In this document: piece after piece, positions 17,089 through 28,307 of the stretch
How positions within the stretch are numbered: the first letter of the stretch is position 1
Layout: the number at the start of each line of letters is the position of its first letter
NCBI RefSeq assembly: GCF_030687295.1
Contig: NZ_CP117425.1
Coordinates: 6,080,001 to 6,144,000, forward strand
Length of the DNA stretch: 64,000 nucleotides
Reading direction: 5' to 3'
Source: Pseudomonas beijingensis
Lineage (GTDB): Bacteria > Pseudomonadota > Gammaproteobacteria > Pseudomonadales > Pseudomonadaceae
Position numbers and translations under genes: made by a program
Notes under the pieces: generated by a model
The model's database searches: none
Told to the model about the DNA's origin: nothing
The model's input: only the letters and a program-made list of their open reading frames with translations

Positions 17089-17448
17089 TGAACTCGCCGA
17101 GCCATCCTTCGCTGGCTTGACGATCACCGGTTGAAACCGCCCTTCTAGCTACGCCGGTCGCAGGAGCCTCCTGTGGCCGGCCCTCGCGACACACGCCGAC
17201 TCACATCCCTTTGCGCTTCGACGACGGCCGACGTGATTGCCGCGCCGATCGACGATAGCCTCCCGACTCGCGGCGCCGGCCTCCAAAACCCGGTCGCTGC
17301 CCGAGACTTTCCACCGCCTATACTCCCGCCCGCGAGGCGACTTGGAGAAAATCCCTCCGACGGACGATGCGCCGGGAAGCAGCCGTATGCTAAACAGGGA
17401 ATCAACAGCGAGGCCATGGAACCGCTGTCACCAGAATAAGGACTCACC
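17089..17448. other. Intergenic region between ropM and the acylase gene
   Basis: This 360-bp stretch marks the edge of the T3SS island. I see no gene longer than chance frames. A TATACT hexamer at about 17317 could be the -10 of the acylase promoter, without a convincing -35. AAGGA lies eight bases before the acylase start. Confidence 0.5.
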
Positions 17449-19854
17449 ATGAAACGCACCCTCATCGCCTTCCTGTCATTGATCGTCACCGCGATCATCG
17501 TCGCGGGCGGCTACCTCTACAGCAAGCAGCCCACCCGCCAGGGCACGATGCAGTTGCAAGGGCTGCAGGGCTCGGTGACAGTGCGCTACGACGAACGCGG
17601 TGTGCCGCATATCCGCGCCGAAAACGAAACCGACCTGTACCGCGCCCTCGGTTATGTCCATGCCCAGGACCGGCTGTTTCAAATGGAGCTCATGCGCCGT
17701 CTGGCCCGGGGCGAGTTGGCCGAGGTACTGGGGCCAAAGCTGCTGGACACCGACAAGCTGATGCGCAGCCTGCGCATCAGCGAGCGCGCCGCGGCCTATG
17801 TGACCGAGCAAGATCCGCAATCCCCGGCCTGGATCGCCATGCAAGCGTACCTGAACGGGATCAATGCCTACCAGGACAGCCACACCCGGCCCGTGGAGTT
17901 CGATGTGCTGGGCATTCCCAAGCGTCCCTTCACTGCTGAAGACACCGTGAGCATCACCGGCTACATGGCCTACAGCTTTGCCGCCGCCTTTCGCACCGAA
18001 CCCCTGTTGACCTATGTGCGCGATCAACTGGGTGCCGAGTACCTGAACATCTTCGACCTCGACTGGCAGCCCCAGGGCGTGCTGGACGAAGGTCGCAAGA
18101 CTGGCCTGCCATTGGCCGCCGCCGACTGGAAAGACCTCAACGCCCTGGCCCGCCTGAGCGAGCAAGCCCTGGCCGAAAACGGTCTGCCGCAATTCGAGGG
18201 CAGCAACGCCTGGGCGGTTGCCGGCAGCCGTACCCGCAGCGGCAAGCCGTTGCTGGCGGGCGATCCGCACATCCGCTTTTCCGCGCCGTCGGTGTGGTAC
18301 GAGGCGCATCTGTCGGCTCCGGGTTTCGAACTCTACGGGCAGTACCAGGCGCTGCTGCCCTTTGCGACGCTGGGCATGAACAAGGATTTCGGCTGGAGCG
18401 TCACCATGTTCCAGAACGACGACCTGGACCTGATCGCCGAGAAGGTCAACCCGGACAATCCCGAGCAGGTCTGGTACCGCGACAAATGGGTCGACATGGC
18501 TCGCAGCGAGCAGCAGATCGCGGTCAAGGGCCAGGCACCGGTGACGCTGGTGCTGCGCCAGTCGCCCCACGGTCCGATCGTCAACGATGCCCTCGGTGCG
18601 AACGCCGGCAAGACCCCGGTCGCCATGTGGTGGGGGTTCCTGGAAAGTCGCAACCCGATCCTCGACGCCTTTTACCAGCTCAACCGCGCCGATACCCTGG
18701 CCAAGGCGCGTGGCGCCTCGGCCAATATCCACGCCCCCGGGTTGAACGTGGTGTGGGCCAACGCCAAGGGCGATATCGGCTGGTGGGCCGCGGCGCAATT
18801 GCCCAAACGTCCAGTCGGCGTGAAGCCCGGGTTCATCCTCGATGGCAGTAGCCCGGAGGCGGAAAAGGAAGGCTTCTATCCGTTCAGTAGCAATCCCCAG
18901 GAAGAGAATCCGGCGCGGGGCTACATCATTTCGGCCAATTTCCAGCCGGTGCCGGCCAGCGGCATCGAGATTCCCGGTTACTACAACCTCGCCGACCGTG
19001 GCCAGCAACTCAACCGTCAGCTCAGCGACAAGCAGGCGAAGTGGGACCTGGAAGCTACCCAGAAACTGCAACTGGGCACCACCACCGCCTACGGCCCTCG
19101 CCTGCTCGCGCCTTTACTGCCGGTGCTGCGTGAAGTGGTCAGCGACCCACAGCAACGCAAATGGGTGGAGCAACTGGCCCAATGGCCGGGCGATTATCCC
19201 CTGGACTCCATCAGCGCCACGCTGTTCAACCAGTTCCTGTTCAACCTGGCCGACGCCGCCCTGCACGATGAACTGGGCGATGGGTTCTTCGAGACCGCTC
19301 TGTCGACCCGGGTGATCGACGCAGCCCTGCCACGCCTCGCGGCCTCCGAGGATTCACCATGGTGGGATGACCGCACGACCCTCGGCACGGAAACCCGTGC
19401 CGATACCGTGAAAAAGGCCTGGGACAAGAGCCTCGCCCACCTGAAGGCCACCCTCGGCGAAGACGCCACGCAATGGCGATGGGGCAAGGCCCACACCTTG
19501 ACCCACGGCCACCCGCTGGGGCTGCAGAAACCACTGGACCGGATCTTCAACGTCGGCCCGTTCGCCGCGCCGGGCACCCATGAAGTGCCCAACAACCTCT
19601 CCGCCAAAATCGGCCCGGCGCCGTGGCCGGTGACCTATGGGCCTTCGACCCGGCGCATCATCGACTTCGCCGACCCGAGCCACAGCGTCACCATCAACCC
19701 CGTTGGCCAGAGCGGCGTACCGTTCGACAAGCATTACGAGGATCAGGCCGAGGCGTACATCGAGGGGCTGTATCACCAGGCGCACCTGGCCGAGGAGGAA
19801 GTGACGGCCAATACCCATGGCACCTTGAAGCTGTTGCCGGCCAGGGCGCCCTGA
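17449..19854 (+). CDS. hacB: Acylhomoserine lactone acylase / penicillin acylase family (HacB-like)
   Basis: 801 residues. An N-terminal hydrophobic segment (residues 4-22) exports it to the periplasm. It is an Ntn hydrolase made as a proenzyme: alpha chain, a linker, then the beta chain starting at the catalytic Ser near residue 252 in the sequence EGSNAWAVAGSRT. Typical family blocks follow (LLAGDPHIRFSAPSVWYEAH, MNKDFGWSVTM). Such enzymes hydrolyse the amide bond of acylhomoserine lactones and quench quorum sensing. In P. aeruginosa hacB lies next to spuH, the same neighbour as here, so HacB is preferred over QuiP or PvdQ. Substrate chain length cannot be read from sequence. Confidence 0.85.
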   Translation: MKRTLIAFLSLIVTAIIVAGGYLYSKQPTRQGTMQLQGLQGSVTVRYDERGVPHIRAENETDLYRALGYVHAQDRLFQMELMRRLARGELAEVLGPKLLDTDKLMRSLRISERAAAYVTEQDPQSPAWIAMQAYLNGINAYQDSHTRPVEFDVLGIPKRPFTAEDTVSITGYMAYSFAAAFRTEPLLTYVRDQLGAEYLNIFDLDWQPQGVLDEGRKTGLPLAAADWKDLNALARLSEQALAENGLPQFEGSNAWAVAGSRTRSGKPLLAGDPHIRFSAPSVWYEAHLSAPGFELYGQYQALLPFATLGMNKDFGWSVTMFQNDDLDLIAEKVNPDNPEQVWYRDKWVDMARSEQQIAVKGQAPVTLVLRQSPHGPIVNDALGANAGKTPVAMWWGFLESRNPILDAFYQLNRADTLAKARGASANIHAPGLNVVWANAKGDIGWWAAAQLPKRPVGVKPGFILDGSSPEAEKEGFYPFSSNPQEENPARGYIISANFQPVPASGIEIPGYYNLADRGQQLNRQLSDKQAKWDLEATQKLQLGTTTAYGPRLLAPLLPVLREVVSDPQQRKWVEQLAQWPGDYPLDSISATLFNQFLFNLADAALHDELGDGFFETALSTRVIDAALPRLAASEDSPWWDDRTTLGTETRADTVKKAWDKSLAHLKATLGEDATQWRWGKAHTLTHGHPLGLQKPLDRIFNVGPFAAPGTHEVPNNLSAKIGPAPWPVTYGPSTRRIIDFADPSHSVTINPVGQSGVPFDKHYEDQAEAYIEGLYHQAHLAEEEVTANTHGTLKLLPARAP

Positions 19855-19959
19855 ATCGGACGCGCAGGTCTTTTTCCATCGTTAACCGGGCTTGATCGTC
19901 ATGGATGGTCAAGACTACAGGGGCTCATTCCCCCCGCCTCTTCCACAGGAGTCAATGCT

Positions 19960-20301
19960 ATGTTCAATAACTGGTCCGAGCTGCTGCCCACCATCAAGAG
20001 CGCCTTTGGCGCCCTGGGCAAAAGCAATCCGAAGATGGTCAAGGCCTACATGGCCCTGGACGAAGCCGCGGCTGAGAACAATGTGCTCGATGCCAAGACC
20101 CGCGAACTGATCTCCATCGCCGTCGCCATCACCACCCGCTGTGACGGCTGCATCGGCGTACACACCGACGCCGCCATCAAGGCCGGCGCCACCCGCGAAG
20201 AAATCGCCGCCACCCTGGCCACCGCCGTGTCACTGAATGCCGGCGCGGCGTACATCTACTCCCTGCGAGCCCTGGAGGCCCATGACGCGTTGAAGAAGTG
20301 A
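19960..20301 (+). CDS. Carboxymuconolactone decarboxylase / AhpD-like protein
   Basis: 113 residues, all helical. The AhpD-type redox motif C-x-x-C with a following His is at RCDGCIGVH (Cys61, Cys64, His68), after the family stretch TRELISIAVAITTRCDGC. Members are small oligomeric peroxidase-like or decarboxylase-like enzymes; the intact CxxC and His favour an alkylhydroperoxidase role. AGGAG lies ten bases before the start. It is separate from the acylase gene by 105 bp, on the same strand. Confidence 0.93.
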   Translation: MFNNWSELLPTIKSAFGALGKSNPKMVKAYMALDEAAAENNVLDAKTRELISIAVAITTRCDGCIGVHTDAAIKAGATREEIAATLATAVSLNAGAAYIYSLRALEAHDALKK

Positions 20302-20320
20302 GCGGCGAATAACCCGCCCA

Positions 20321-21302
20321 CCGCTATCGCGAGCAAGCTCACTCCCACAATGGGATTTGCGTTCGACCGCGGATTTGCAGGCGCCCCAAAAAACCTGTGG
20401 GAGCGAGCTTGCTCGCGATGGCGGACTGACCTTCAACCTCTTCGTCGACTGTCACACCGCTATCGCGAGCAAGCTCGCTCCCACAATGGGATCTGCGTTC
20501 GACCGCGGATTTGCAGGCGCCCCAAAAAACCTGTGGGAGCGGGCTTGCTCGCGATGGCGGACTGACCTTCAACCTCTTCGTCGACTGTCACACCGCTATC
20601 GCGAGCAAGCTCGCTCCCACAATGGGATTTGCGTTCGACTGCGGATTTGCAGGCGCCCCAAAAAACCTGTGGGAGCGGGCTTGCTCGCGATGACGGACTG
20701 ACCTTCAACCTCTTCGTCGACTGACACACCGCTATCGCGAGCAGGCTCGCTCCCACAATGGGATCTGTGTTTGACCGCGGATTTGCAGGCGCCCCAAAAA
20801 ACCTGTGGGGACGAGCTTGCTCGCGATGGCGGACTGACCTTCAACCTCTTCGTCGACTGTCACACCGCTATCGCGAGCAAGCTCGCTCCCACAATGGGAT
20901 TTGCGTTCGACCGCGGATTTGCAGGCGCCCCAAAAAACCTGTGGGAGCGAGCTTGCTCGCGATGGCGGACTGACCTTCAACCTCTTCGTCGACTGACACA
21001 CCGCTATCGCGAGCAAGCTCGCTCCCACAATGGGATCTGTGTTCGACCGCGGATTTGCAGGCGCCCCAAAAAACCTGTGGGAGCGAGCTTGCTCGCGATG
21101 GCGGACTGACCTTCAACCTCTTCGTCGACTGACACACCGCTATCGCGAGCAAGCTCGCTCCCACAATGGGATTTGCGTTCGACCGCGGATTTGCAGGTGC
21201 CCCAAAAAACCTGTGGGAGCGGGCTTGCTCGCGATAGCGGTGTATCAGCCAACATGAATGTTGAATGTACTTCCGTCTTCGCGAGCAAGCCCGCTCCCAC
21301 AT
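20321..21302. repeat. Tandem array of seven 136-bp units, each a doublet of opposed REP palindromes
   Basis: Units begin at about 20321, 20457, 20593, 20729, 20865, 21001 and 21137, exactly 136 bases apart. Each holds one REP in minus orientation (CGCGAGCAAGCTCGCTCCCA), a spacer with TGGGATTTGCGTTCGACCGC and GGCGCCCCAAAAAACC, then one REP in plus orientation (TGTGGGAGCGAGCTTGCTCG), then GGCGGACTGACCTTCAACC and CTTCGTCGACTG. Units differ by only a few bases. The seventh diverges inside its last REP and a further REP ends the array at 21302. It fills the gap between the AhpD-like gene and spuH. Frames read in it are repeat shadows. Confidence 0.96.
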
Positions 21303-21319
21303 TTGGCGCCAGTGTCGGG

Positions 21320-22207
21320 TTAGACCGGTGCGGTCTCGGCCCGGCGGACTTGCGGTTGTTTCCAGGAGTCGGCGGCGCTTTCTTCGATGGCTTGCTGGAT
21401 CGCGCGCTTGCGATTTTCTTCGGCGCGGCGGCTGAAATACCAGACCAGGAAGGTCACCAGCGACACCGCCAGCAGGATCAGGCTCGCCACGGCGTTGATT
21501 TCCGGTTTGACCCCCAGGCGCACGGCCGAGAACACTTCCATCGGCAAGGTCGTCGAGCCAGGGCCGGAAACGAAGCTCGCCAGCACCAGGTCATCCAGGG
21601 ACAAGGCGAACGACATCATGCCCCCCGCCGCCAGCGACGGCGCGATCATCGGGATGGTGATCAGGAAGAACACCTTCCACGGCCGCGCACCGAGGTCCAT
21701 GGCCGCCTCTTCGATGGACAGGTCCAACTCACGCAAGCGTGCCGAGACCACCACCGCCACATAGGCCGCGCAGAACGTAGTGTGGGCGATCCAGATCGTG
21801 ACGATGCCACGCTCCTGGGGCCAGCCGATCATCTGCGCCATGGCCACGAACAGCAGCAACAGCGACAGACCGGTGATCACTTCCGGCATCACCAGCGGCG
21901 CGGTGACCAAGCCACCGAACAGCGTGCGGCCCTTGAAGTGGGTGATGCGGGTCAACACGAAAGCCGCCAGCGTACCCAGGGCCACCGCGGCAATCGCCGT
22001 GTAGCAGGCGATTTCCAGCGAGCGCATCACCGAGCCCATCAACTGGCTGTTGTCCAGCAGGCCGACGTACCACTTGATCGACCAGCCGCCCCACACCGTC
22101 ACCAGCTTCGAGGCGTTGAACGAGTAGATCACCAGGATCAGCATCGGCGCGTAGATAAACAGCAAACCCAGCACCAGCATCAGGCTTGAAAAACTGAAGC
22201 GCTTCAT
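21320..22207 (-). CDS. spuH: Polyamine ABC transporter permease SpuH/PotI
   Basis: 295 residues with six predicted membrane helices. The EAA loop for contact with the ATPase is LDLSIEEAAMDLGARPWKVF near residue 165. It forms the inner-membrane channel with SpuG for spermidine and putrescine uptake. The start overlaps the spuG stop by four bases (22204-22207). It is the last gene of the spu operon and ends just before the REP array. Confidence 0.95.
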   Translation of the reverse strand: MKRFSFSSLMLVLGLLFIYAPMLILVIYSFNASKLVTVWGGWSIKWYVGLLDNSQLMGSVMRSLEIACYTAIAAVALGTLAAFVLTRITHFKGRTLFGGLVTAPLVMPEVITGLSLLLLFVAMAQMIGWPQERGIVTIWIAHTTFCAAYVAVVVSARLRELDLSIEEAAMDLGARPWKVFFLITIPMIAPSLAAGGMMSFALSLDDLVLASFVSGPGSTTLPMEVFSAVRLGVKPEINAVASLILLAVSLVTFLVWYFSRRAEENRKRAIQQAIEESAADSWKQPQVRRAETAPV

Positions 22208-23124
22208 TCCTTGCCCTCCATTTCTTTGGCCTGACTGCGGTTGAACAGGATGATGGGCACGATCAGGATCGCCAGCATCACCACCGCCAGGGCGGAAGCC
22301 ACCGGCCAGTCTCGGTTATTGAAGAATTCCTGCCACAGCACTTTGCCGATCATCAGGGTTTCCGGGCCACCCAGCAGTTCCGGGATCACGAACTCGCCCA
22401 CCACGGGGATGAACACGAGCATGCAGCCGGCGATGATGCCGTTCTTGGACAGCGGCACGGTGATTTTCCAGAAGCTGTTGAAGGTGCTCGAACCCAGGTC
22501 CGACGCGGCTTCCAACAGGCTGGCGTCATGTTTTACCAAGTTGGCGTACAACGGCAGGATCATGAACGGCAGATAGGAGTAGACGACCCCGATATACACC
22601 GCCAGGTTGGTGTTGAGGATCTGCAGCGGTTCGCTGATCCAGCCCATGCTCAACAAAAAGCCGTTGAGCAAGCCGTTGTTGCTGAGGATGCCCATCCACG
22701 CATAGACGCGGATCAGGATCGCGGTCCAGGTGGGCATCATGATCAGCAGTACCAGCACCGTCTGCATCTCTTTGCGGGCGTTGGCGATGCCATAGGCCAT
22801 CGGGTAGCCGATCAACAGGCACAAGGCCGTGCTGATCAGGGCCATCTTCAGCGAGCCAAGGTAGGCAGCGATGTACAACTCGTCCTCGCTCAGCATCGCG
22901 TAGTTGGCGAGGTTGAGCAGCACCTGCAGCTTCTGGTCGACGTAGCTGTAGATCTCGGTGTACGGCGGGATGGCCACGTCGGCTTCGGCGAAGCTGATCT
23001 TCAAGACGATGAAGAACGGCAGCATGAAGAACAGGAACAGCCAGATGAAAGGCACCCCGATGACCAGTTGGCGGCCACCGGGCGTTATTCGATCAAGTCG
23101 GCGTTTGAATTTGCGCATGTTCAT
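22204..23124 (-). CDS. spuG: Polyamine ABC transporter permease SpuG/PotH
   Basis: 306 residues starting at ATG 23124, which overlaps the spuF stop by ATGA; the frame is open 11 codons upstream but inside spuF. Six membrane helices, first at about residues 25-48; EAA loop DASLLEAASDLGSSTFNSFW near residue 205. Partner of SpuH. Intact. Confidence 0.95.
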   Translation of the reverse strand: MNMRKFKRRLDRITPGGRQLVIGVPFIWLFLFFMLPFFIVLKISFAEADVAIPPYTEIYSYVDQKLQVLLNLANYAMLSEDELYIAAYLGSLKMALISTALCLLIGYPMAYGIANARKEMQTVLVLLIMMPTWTAILIRVYAWMGILSNNGLLNGFLLSMGWISEPLQILNTNLAVYIGVVYSYLPFMILPLYANLVKHDASLLEAASDLGSSTFNSFWKITVPLSKNGIIAGCMLVFIPVVGEFVIPELLGGPETLMIGKVLWQEFFNNRDWPVASALAVVMLAILIVPIILFNRSQAKEMEGKE

Positions 23125-24263
23125 GAGCGAAGTACCACGCCGCTGTCGTCTTCCCACCAGACGAATACCTGGTCGCCCCAGGTCGGACGCTGGCCACGGC
23201 GTTCGGCGTTGGCGACGAAGGATTGCACCAACTTGCCGCTCGGCAGCTCGACGTAGAACACCGAGTGGCCGCCCAGGTAGGCGATGTCATGGACCTTGCC
23301 GCTGGACCAGTTGTGCTCGCAGGTCGGCTGCTCGGACGTAACCAACAGTTTTTCCGGGCGAATGGCGTAGGTCACGGACTTGTCCTGCACCGAGGTGCTG
23401 ATGCCGTGGCCAACGTAGATGTTGCGGTCCAGGTCCTTGCACGTCAGCACCGCGTGGCCTTCGGCGTCATCCACCACTTCGGTCTCGAAGATGTTGACGT
23501 TGCCGATGAACTCGCAGACCAGCCGGCTGGTCGGGGTTTCGTAGATGTCGATTGGGCTGCCGATCTGGGCGATCCAGCCCAGGTGCATGATCGCGATGCG
23601 TTCGGCCATGGTCATGGCCTCTTCCTGGTCGTGAGTCACCATGACGCAGGTCACGCCGACCCGCTCGATGATCTCCACCAACTCCAGCTGCATCTGCGAG
23701 CGCAGCTTCTTGTCCAGCGCGCCCATCGGCTCGTCGAGCAGCAACAGCTTCGGCCGCTTGGCCAGGGAACGGGCCAGGGCCACACGCTGGCGCTGGCCGC
23801 CGGAGAGCTGGTGCGGCTTGCGCTTGGCGTACTGGCTCATCTGCACCAGTTTGAGCATCTCCGCCACGCGGGCATCGATCTCGGCCTTCGGGATCTTGTC
23901 CTGTTGCAGGCCGAAGGCGATGTTCTGCGCCACGGTCATGTGCGGGAACAAGGCGTAGGACTGGAACATCATGTTGATCGGCCGCTCATAGGGCGGCATG
24001 TCGGTGATGTCCACACCGTCGAGGAAAATCCGTCCCTCGGTGGGCCGCTCGAAACCGGCCAGCATGCGCAGCAAGGTGGATTTGCCCGATCCCGAACCGC
24101 CGAGCAAGGCGAAGATCTCGCCTTTCTTGATTTCCAGGGACACATCGTCCACGGCAATCGTCTCGTCGAACTTCTTCGTGACCCGGTCGATTTTGACCAG
24201 CACCTGTTTGGGTGTCTGGTCGCCCTCGAGGGCTTTCTTATAGGCGCCGGAGGCAACTGCCAT
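23121..24263 (-). CDS. spuF: Polyamine ABC transporter ATPase SpuF/PotG
   Basis: 380 residues. Walker A GGSGSGKST near residue 55, signature LSGGQRQRVALARSLAKRP, Walker B LLLLDEPMGALD, and a C-terminal TOBE-type domain from about residue 290. It drives polyamine uptake through SpuGH. It follows spuE by 59 bp and overlaps spuG. Confidence 0.96.
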   Translation of the reverse strand: MAVASGAYKKALEGDQTPKQVLVKIDRVTKKFDETIAVDDVSLEIKKGEIFALLGGSGSGKSTLLRMLAGFERPTEGRIFLDGVDITDMPPYERPINMMFQSYALFPHMTVAQNIAFGLQQDKIPKAEIDARVAEMLKLVQMSQYAKRKPHQLSGGQRQRVALARSLAKRPKLLLLDEPMGALDKKLRSQMQLELVEIIERVGVTCVMVTHDQEEAMTMAERIAIMHLGWIAQIGSPIDIYETPTSRLVCEFIGNVNIFETEVVDDAEGHAVLTCKDLDRNIYVGHGISTSVQDKSVTYAIRPEKLLVTSEQPTCEHNWSSGKVHDIAYLGGHSVFYVELPSGKLVQSFVANAERRGQRPTWGDQVFVWWEDDSGVVLRS

Positions 24264-24322
24264 TTACGAAACTCCCACAAAATTTGCAGTTCGCCCCACG
24301 CGGACGAACAAGGGTGTTGAGG

Positions 24323-25434
<1,112 letters not shown>

Positions 25435-25550
25435 TTAAATAGTTGGGCCCAAGTTGCCCCCGTTACTTGGCCACGATGGGCCCTGCAACAAAACCGGCGC
25501 GCAACTTACCCTCGATAAACCGATCCCGCAAAACTTTTAGTTATTGAATG

Positions 25551-25589
25551 CTCCTGTTGCCGCCGCCGCGATGCCAGCAACAACAGGAG
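25551..25589 (-). terminator. Stem-loop after spuD
   Basis: CTCCTGTTG and CAACAGGAG form a 9-bp stem with a 21-base loop just after the spuD stop (minus strand). No strong T-run follows, so it may be a partial terminator or an mRNA-stabilising end that makes SpuD more abundant than the downstream transporter proteins. Confidence 0.45.
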
Positions 25590-25605
25590 GATGCTTCAGG
25601 CCGGC

Positions 25606-26718
25606 TTATTTACCGGATTTGATCTTGGTCCAGCTGCGGGTCAGGATCCGCTGGGTTGCCGACGGCAGGTCAGCGATGGCGTACAGCTTGGCCTTCACTT
25701 CATCCGATGGATAAATGCTCGGGTCGCCGGAGATTTCCTTGTCCACCAAAGCGGTGGCGGCCTTGTTACCGTTAGGGAAACGCACGTTGTCGGTGATCTC
25801 CGCCATGATTTCCGGCTGCATGATGAAGTTCATCCACTTATAAGCGGCCTCGACGTTTTCGGCATCCTTGGGAATGGCGACCATGTCGTAGAACGAACCG
25901 GCACCTTCCTTGGGAATGGTGTAGGCCACTTTCACTTTGCCGCCAGCCTCGGCAGCTCGGCTCTTGGATTGCTCGATATCACCCGAATAGCCCACGGCGA
26001 CGCAGATGTTGCCGTTGGCCAGGTCGGAAATGTATTTGGACGAGTGGAAGTAACCGATCGATGGACGCAACTTGAGGAACAGTGCTTCGGCCTCGGCCAA
26101 TTGCTTCTTGTCCTGGCTGTCGGTCGGGTAGCCAAGGTAATGCAGGGCCACCGGAATCATTTCGGTTGGCGAATCGAGGAAACTTACGCCGCAGCTCTTG
26201 AGCTTGGCGATGTTCTCGGGCTTGAGCAGGGTGTCCCAGGAGTCGATCTTGTCGACGCCCAATGCGGCCTTGACCTTCTCGGGGTTGTAACCGATGCCGA
26301 TGGTGCCCCACATATAAGGGAAGGCGTGTTTGTTGCCCTGGTCGCTGGCATCGCCGACAGCCTTGAGCAGGTCGGTGTCCAGGTTCTTCCAGTTCGGCAG
26401 CTTGGACTTGTCCAGTTCCTGGTAGACGCCGGCCTTGATCTGCTTGGCCAGGAAATTGTTCGACGGCACCACGATGTCATAACCGGACTTGCCGGCCAGC
26501 AACTTGGCTTCCAGGGTTTCGTTGCTGTCGAACACGTCGTAGACGACTTTGATCCCCGTTGCTTTCTCGAACTTGGCGACGGTGTCCGGCGCAATGTAGT
26601 CGGACCAGTTATAGACATGCAGCACTTTGTCGTCCGCCTGGACGGCGCCCGCCATCACGCCCATCAGGGACATGGCGAGGAGGGTCTTGCCAGCTATCTT
26701 CATACCTAATGCCTTCAT
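25606..26718 (-). CDS. spuD: SpuD/PotF polyamine-binding periplasmic protein
   Basis: 370 residues. Signal peptide to about GAVQADD (residue 30), then [20 protein letters not shown] and [15 protein letters not shown], family blocks that include polyamine-contacting residues. It is a paralogue of the next gene spuE and is intact. SpuD is recalled as putrescine-preferring in P. aeruginosa. It supplies substrate to SpuFGH. Confidence 0.95.
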   Translation of the reverse strand: MKALGMKIAGKTLLAMSLMGVMAGAVQADDKVLHVYNWSDYIAPDTVAKFEKATGIKVVYDVFDSNETLEAKLLAGKSGYDIVVPSNNFLAKQIKAGVYQELDKSKLPNWKNLDTDLLKAVGDASDQGNKHAFPYMWGTIGIGYNPEKVKAALGVDKIDSWDTLLKPENIAKLKSCGVSFLDSPTEMIPVALHYLGYPTDSQDKKQLAEAEALFLKLRPSIGYFHSSKYISDLANGNICVAVGYSGDIEQSKSRAAEAGGKVKVAYTIPKEGAGSFYDMVAIPKDAENVEAAYKWMNFIMQPEIMAEITDNVRFPNGNKAATALVDKEISGDPSIYPSDEVKAKLYAIADLPSATQRILTRSWTKIKSGK

Positions 26719-26884
26719 GGATTGATGCTCCAGTTATTCTTTTTAGCCACGTTCAGCAGCCGGCTCGCGGGCAACTTGAACAGCGGGTAGTCTGGCAAGT
26801 TACAGGCCAGGCTTTCAACACAAGCCCAGCCTTTTGTTTACGCTGGGCGAGGCCCTTGCAGGCACCTCGCTCAGAGCCTAGCAC

Positions 26885-28249
26885 TTAGCCTTGCAATGCA
26901 TTGAGGGTCAGGTCCAGACACTGCCGCGCCTTGGTCACCAGCTCATCGATCTCGGCCTTGCTGATCACCAGCGGCGGCGCAATGATCATGGTGTCGCCCA
27001 CCGCGCGCATGATCAGCCCGTTATCGAAACAGAACTGCCGGCAGATCATGCCCACGCCCTTGCCTTCGTAGCGCTTGCGCGTGGCCTTGTCCTGGACCAG
27101 TTCGATCGCCCCCAGCAAACCGACCCCGCGTACTTCACCCACCAGCGGATGATCGTTCAGTTCCCGCAAACGCTTCTGCAAATAGGGTGCCGTTTCGCTG
27201 TGGACACGCTCGATGATCTTCTCGTCGCGCAGGATGCGGATGTTTTCCAGGGCCACCGCCGCGGCCACCGGGTGACCGGAGTAGGTAAACCCGTGGTTGA
27301 AGTCACCGCCTTCGTTGAGCACCGCGACCACGTCGTCGCGCACGATCAACCCGCCCATGGGGATGTAGCCAGAGGTCAGGCCCTTGGCGATGGTCATCAT
27401 GTGCGGTTTCAACCCGTAATGATCGGTACCGAACCACTCACCGGTACGGCCGAAGCCACAGATCACTTCATCGGCCACGAACAGAATGTCGTACTTGGCG
27501 AGGATTTCCTTCATGCGCGGCCAGTAGCTGTCCGGCGGCACGATTACGCCACCGGCGCCCTGGATCGGCTCGGCGATGAAGGCACCGACGTTGTCCACGC
27601 CGATCTCCAGGATCTTTTCTTCCAACTGGTTGGCCGCCCACACGCCGAACTCTTCGGGGCTCATGTCGCCGCCTTCGCCGAACCAGTAAGGCTGGGCGAT
27701 GTGGACGATGCCCGGGATCGGCAGGTCGCCCTGCTCGTGCATATAGGTCATGCCGCCCAGGCTCGCGCCGGCGACGGTCGAACCGTGATAACCGTTCTTG
27801 CGGCTGATGATGACTTTCTTGTTCGGCTGGCCCTTGATCGCCCAATAGTGGCGGACCATGCGCAACATGGTGTCGTTGCCCTCGGAGCCGGAGCCGGTGA
27901 AGAACACATGATTCATGCCTTCAGGGGCGATGTCGGCGATGGCTTTGGACAATTCCAGCACCGGCGGGTGGGCCGTCTGGAAGAACAGGTTGTAGTACGG
28001 CAGTTCGCGCATCTGTTGGCTGGCGGCGTCGGCCAGTTCGTCGCGGCCATAACCGACGGCCACGCACCAGAGGCCGGCCATACCGTCGAGGATCTTGTTG
28101 CCTTCACTGTCCCAGAGGTAGACGCCCTTGGCGTGAGTAATGATGCGCGGGCCTTTCTCTTTGAGCTGCTTGAAATCGCTGAACGGCGCCAGGTGGTGAT
28201 CGTTGCTCAGGGCCTGCCATTCACGGGTTTGCGGGTTATTGCGGGTCAT
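26885..28249 (-). CDS. spuC: Polyamine:pyruvate aminotransferase SpuC
   Basis: 454 residues, class III PLP aminotransferase. The block LFVADEVICGFGRTGEWFG holds the Asp that binds the pyridine nitrogen, and TIAKGLTSGYIPMGGLIV holds the PLP lysine; the N-terminal YLWDSEGNKILDGMAGLWCV is typical of the subgroup. It transfers the amino group of putrescine or related diamines to pyruvate. It lies between spuB and spuD in the operon. GGAG lies just before the ATG. Confidence 0.95.
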   Translation of the reverse strand: MTRNNPQTREWQALSNDHHLAPFSDFKQLKEKGPRIITHAKGVYLWDSEGNKILDGMAGLWCVAVGYGRDELADAASQQMRELPYYNLFFQTAHPPVLELSKAIADIAPEGMNHVFFTGSGSEGNDTMLRMVRHYWAIKGQPNKKVIISRKNGYHGSTVAGASLGGMTYMHEQGDLPIPGIVHIAQPYWFGEGGDMSPEEFGVWAANQLEEKILEIGVDNVGAFIAEPIQGAGGVIVPPDSYWPRMKEILAKYDILFVADEVICGFGRTGEWFGTDHYGLKPHMMTIAKGLTSGYIPMGGLIVRDDVVAVLNEGGDFNHGFTYSGHPVAAAVALENIRILRDEKIIERVHSETAPYLQKRLRELNDHPLVGEVRGVGLLGAIELVQDKATRKRYEGKGVGMICRQFCFDNGLIMRAVGDTMIIAPPLVISKAEIDELVTKARQCLDLTLNALQG

Positions 28250-28307
28250 GCGAATTCTCCTGTGATCGGTGAGGGCGAAGCTGCCTTAAGCAGCTCCGCC
28301 CGGCGCT

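Noticed and set aside
1..17448. Insertion sequences, integrase or tRNA attachment site for the T3SS island
   Set aside because: No transposase, integrase or tRNA gene is visible in the window; the left edge of the island lies outside it.
20321..21302. Regular repeats that could suggest a CRISPR array
   Set aside because: Units are 136 bp, near-identical throughout including the spacers, and consist of REP palindromes; there are no variable spacers and no cas genes.
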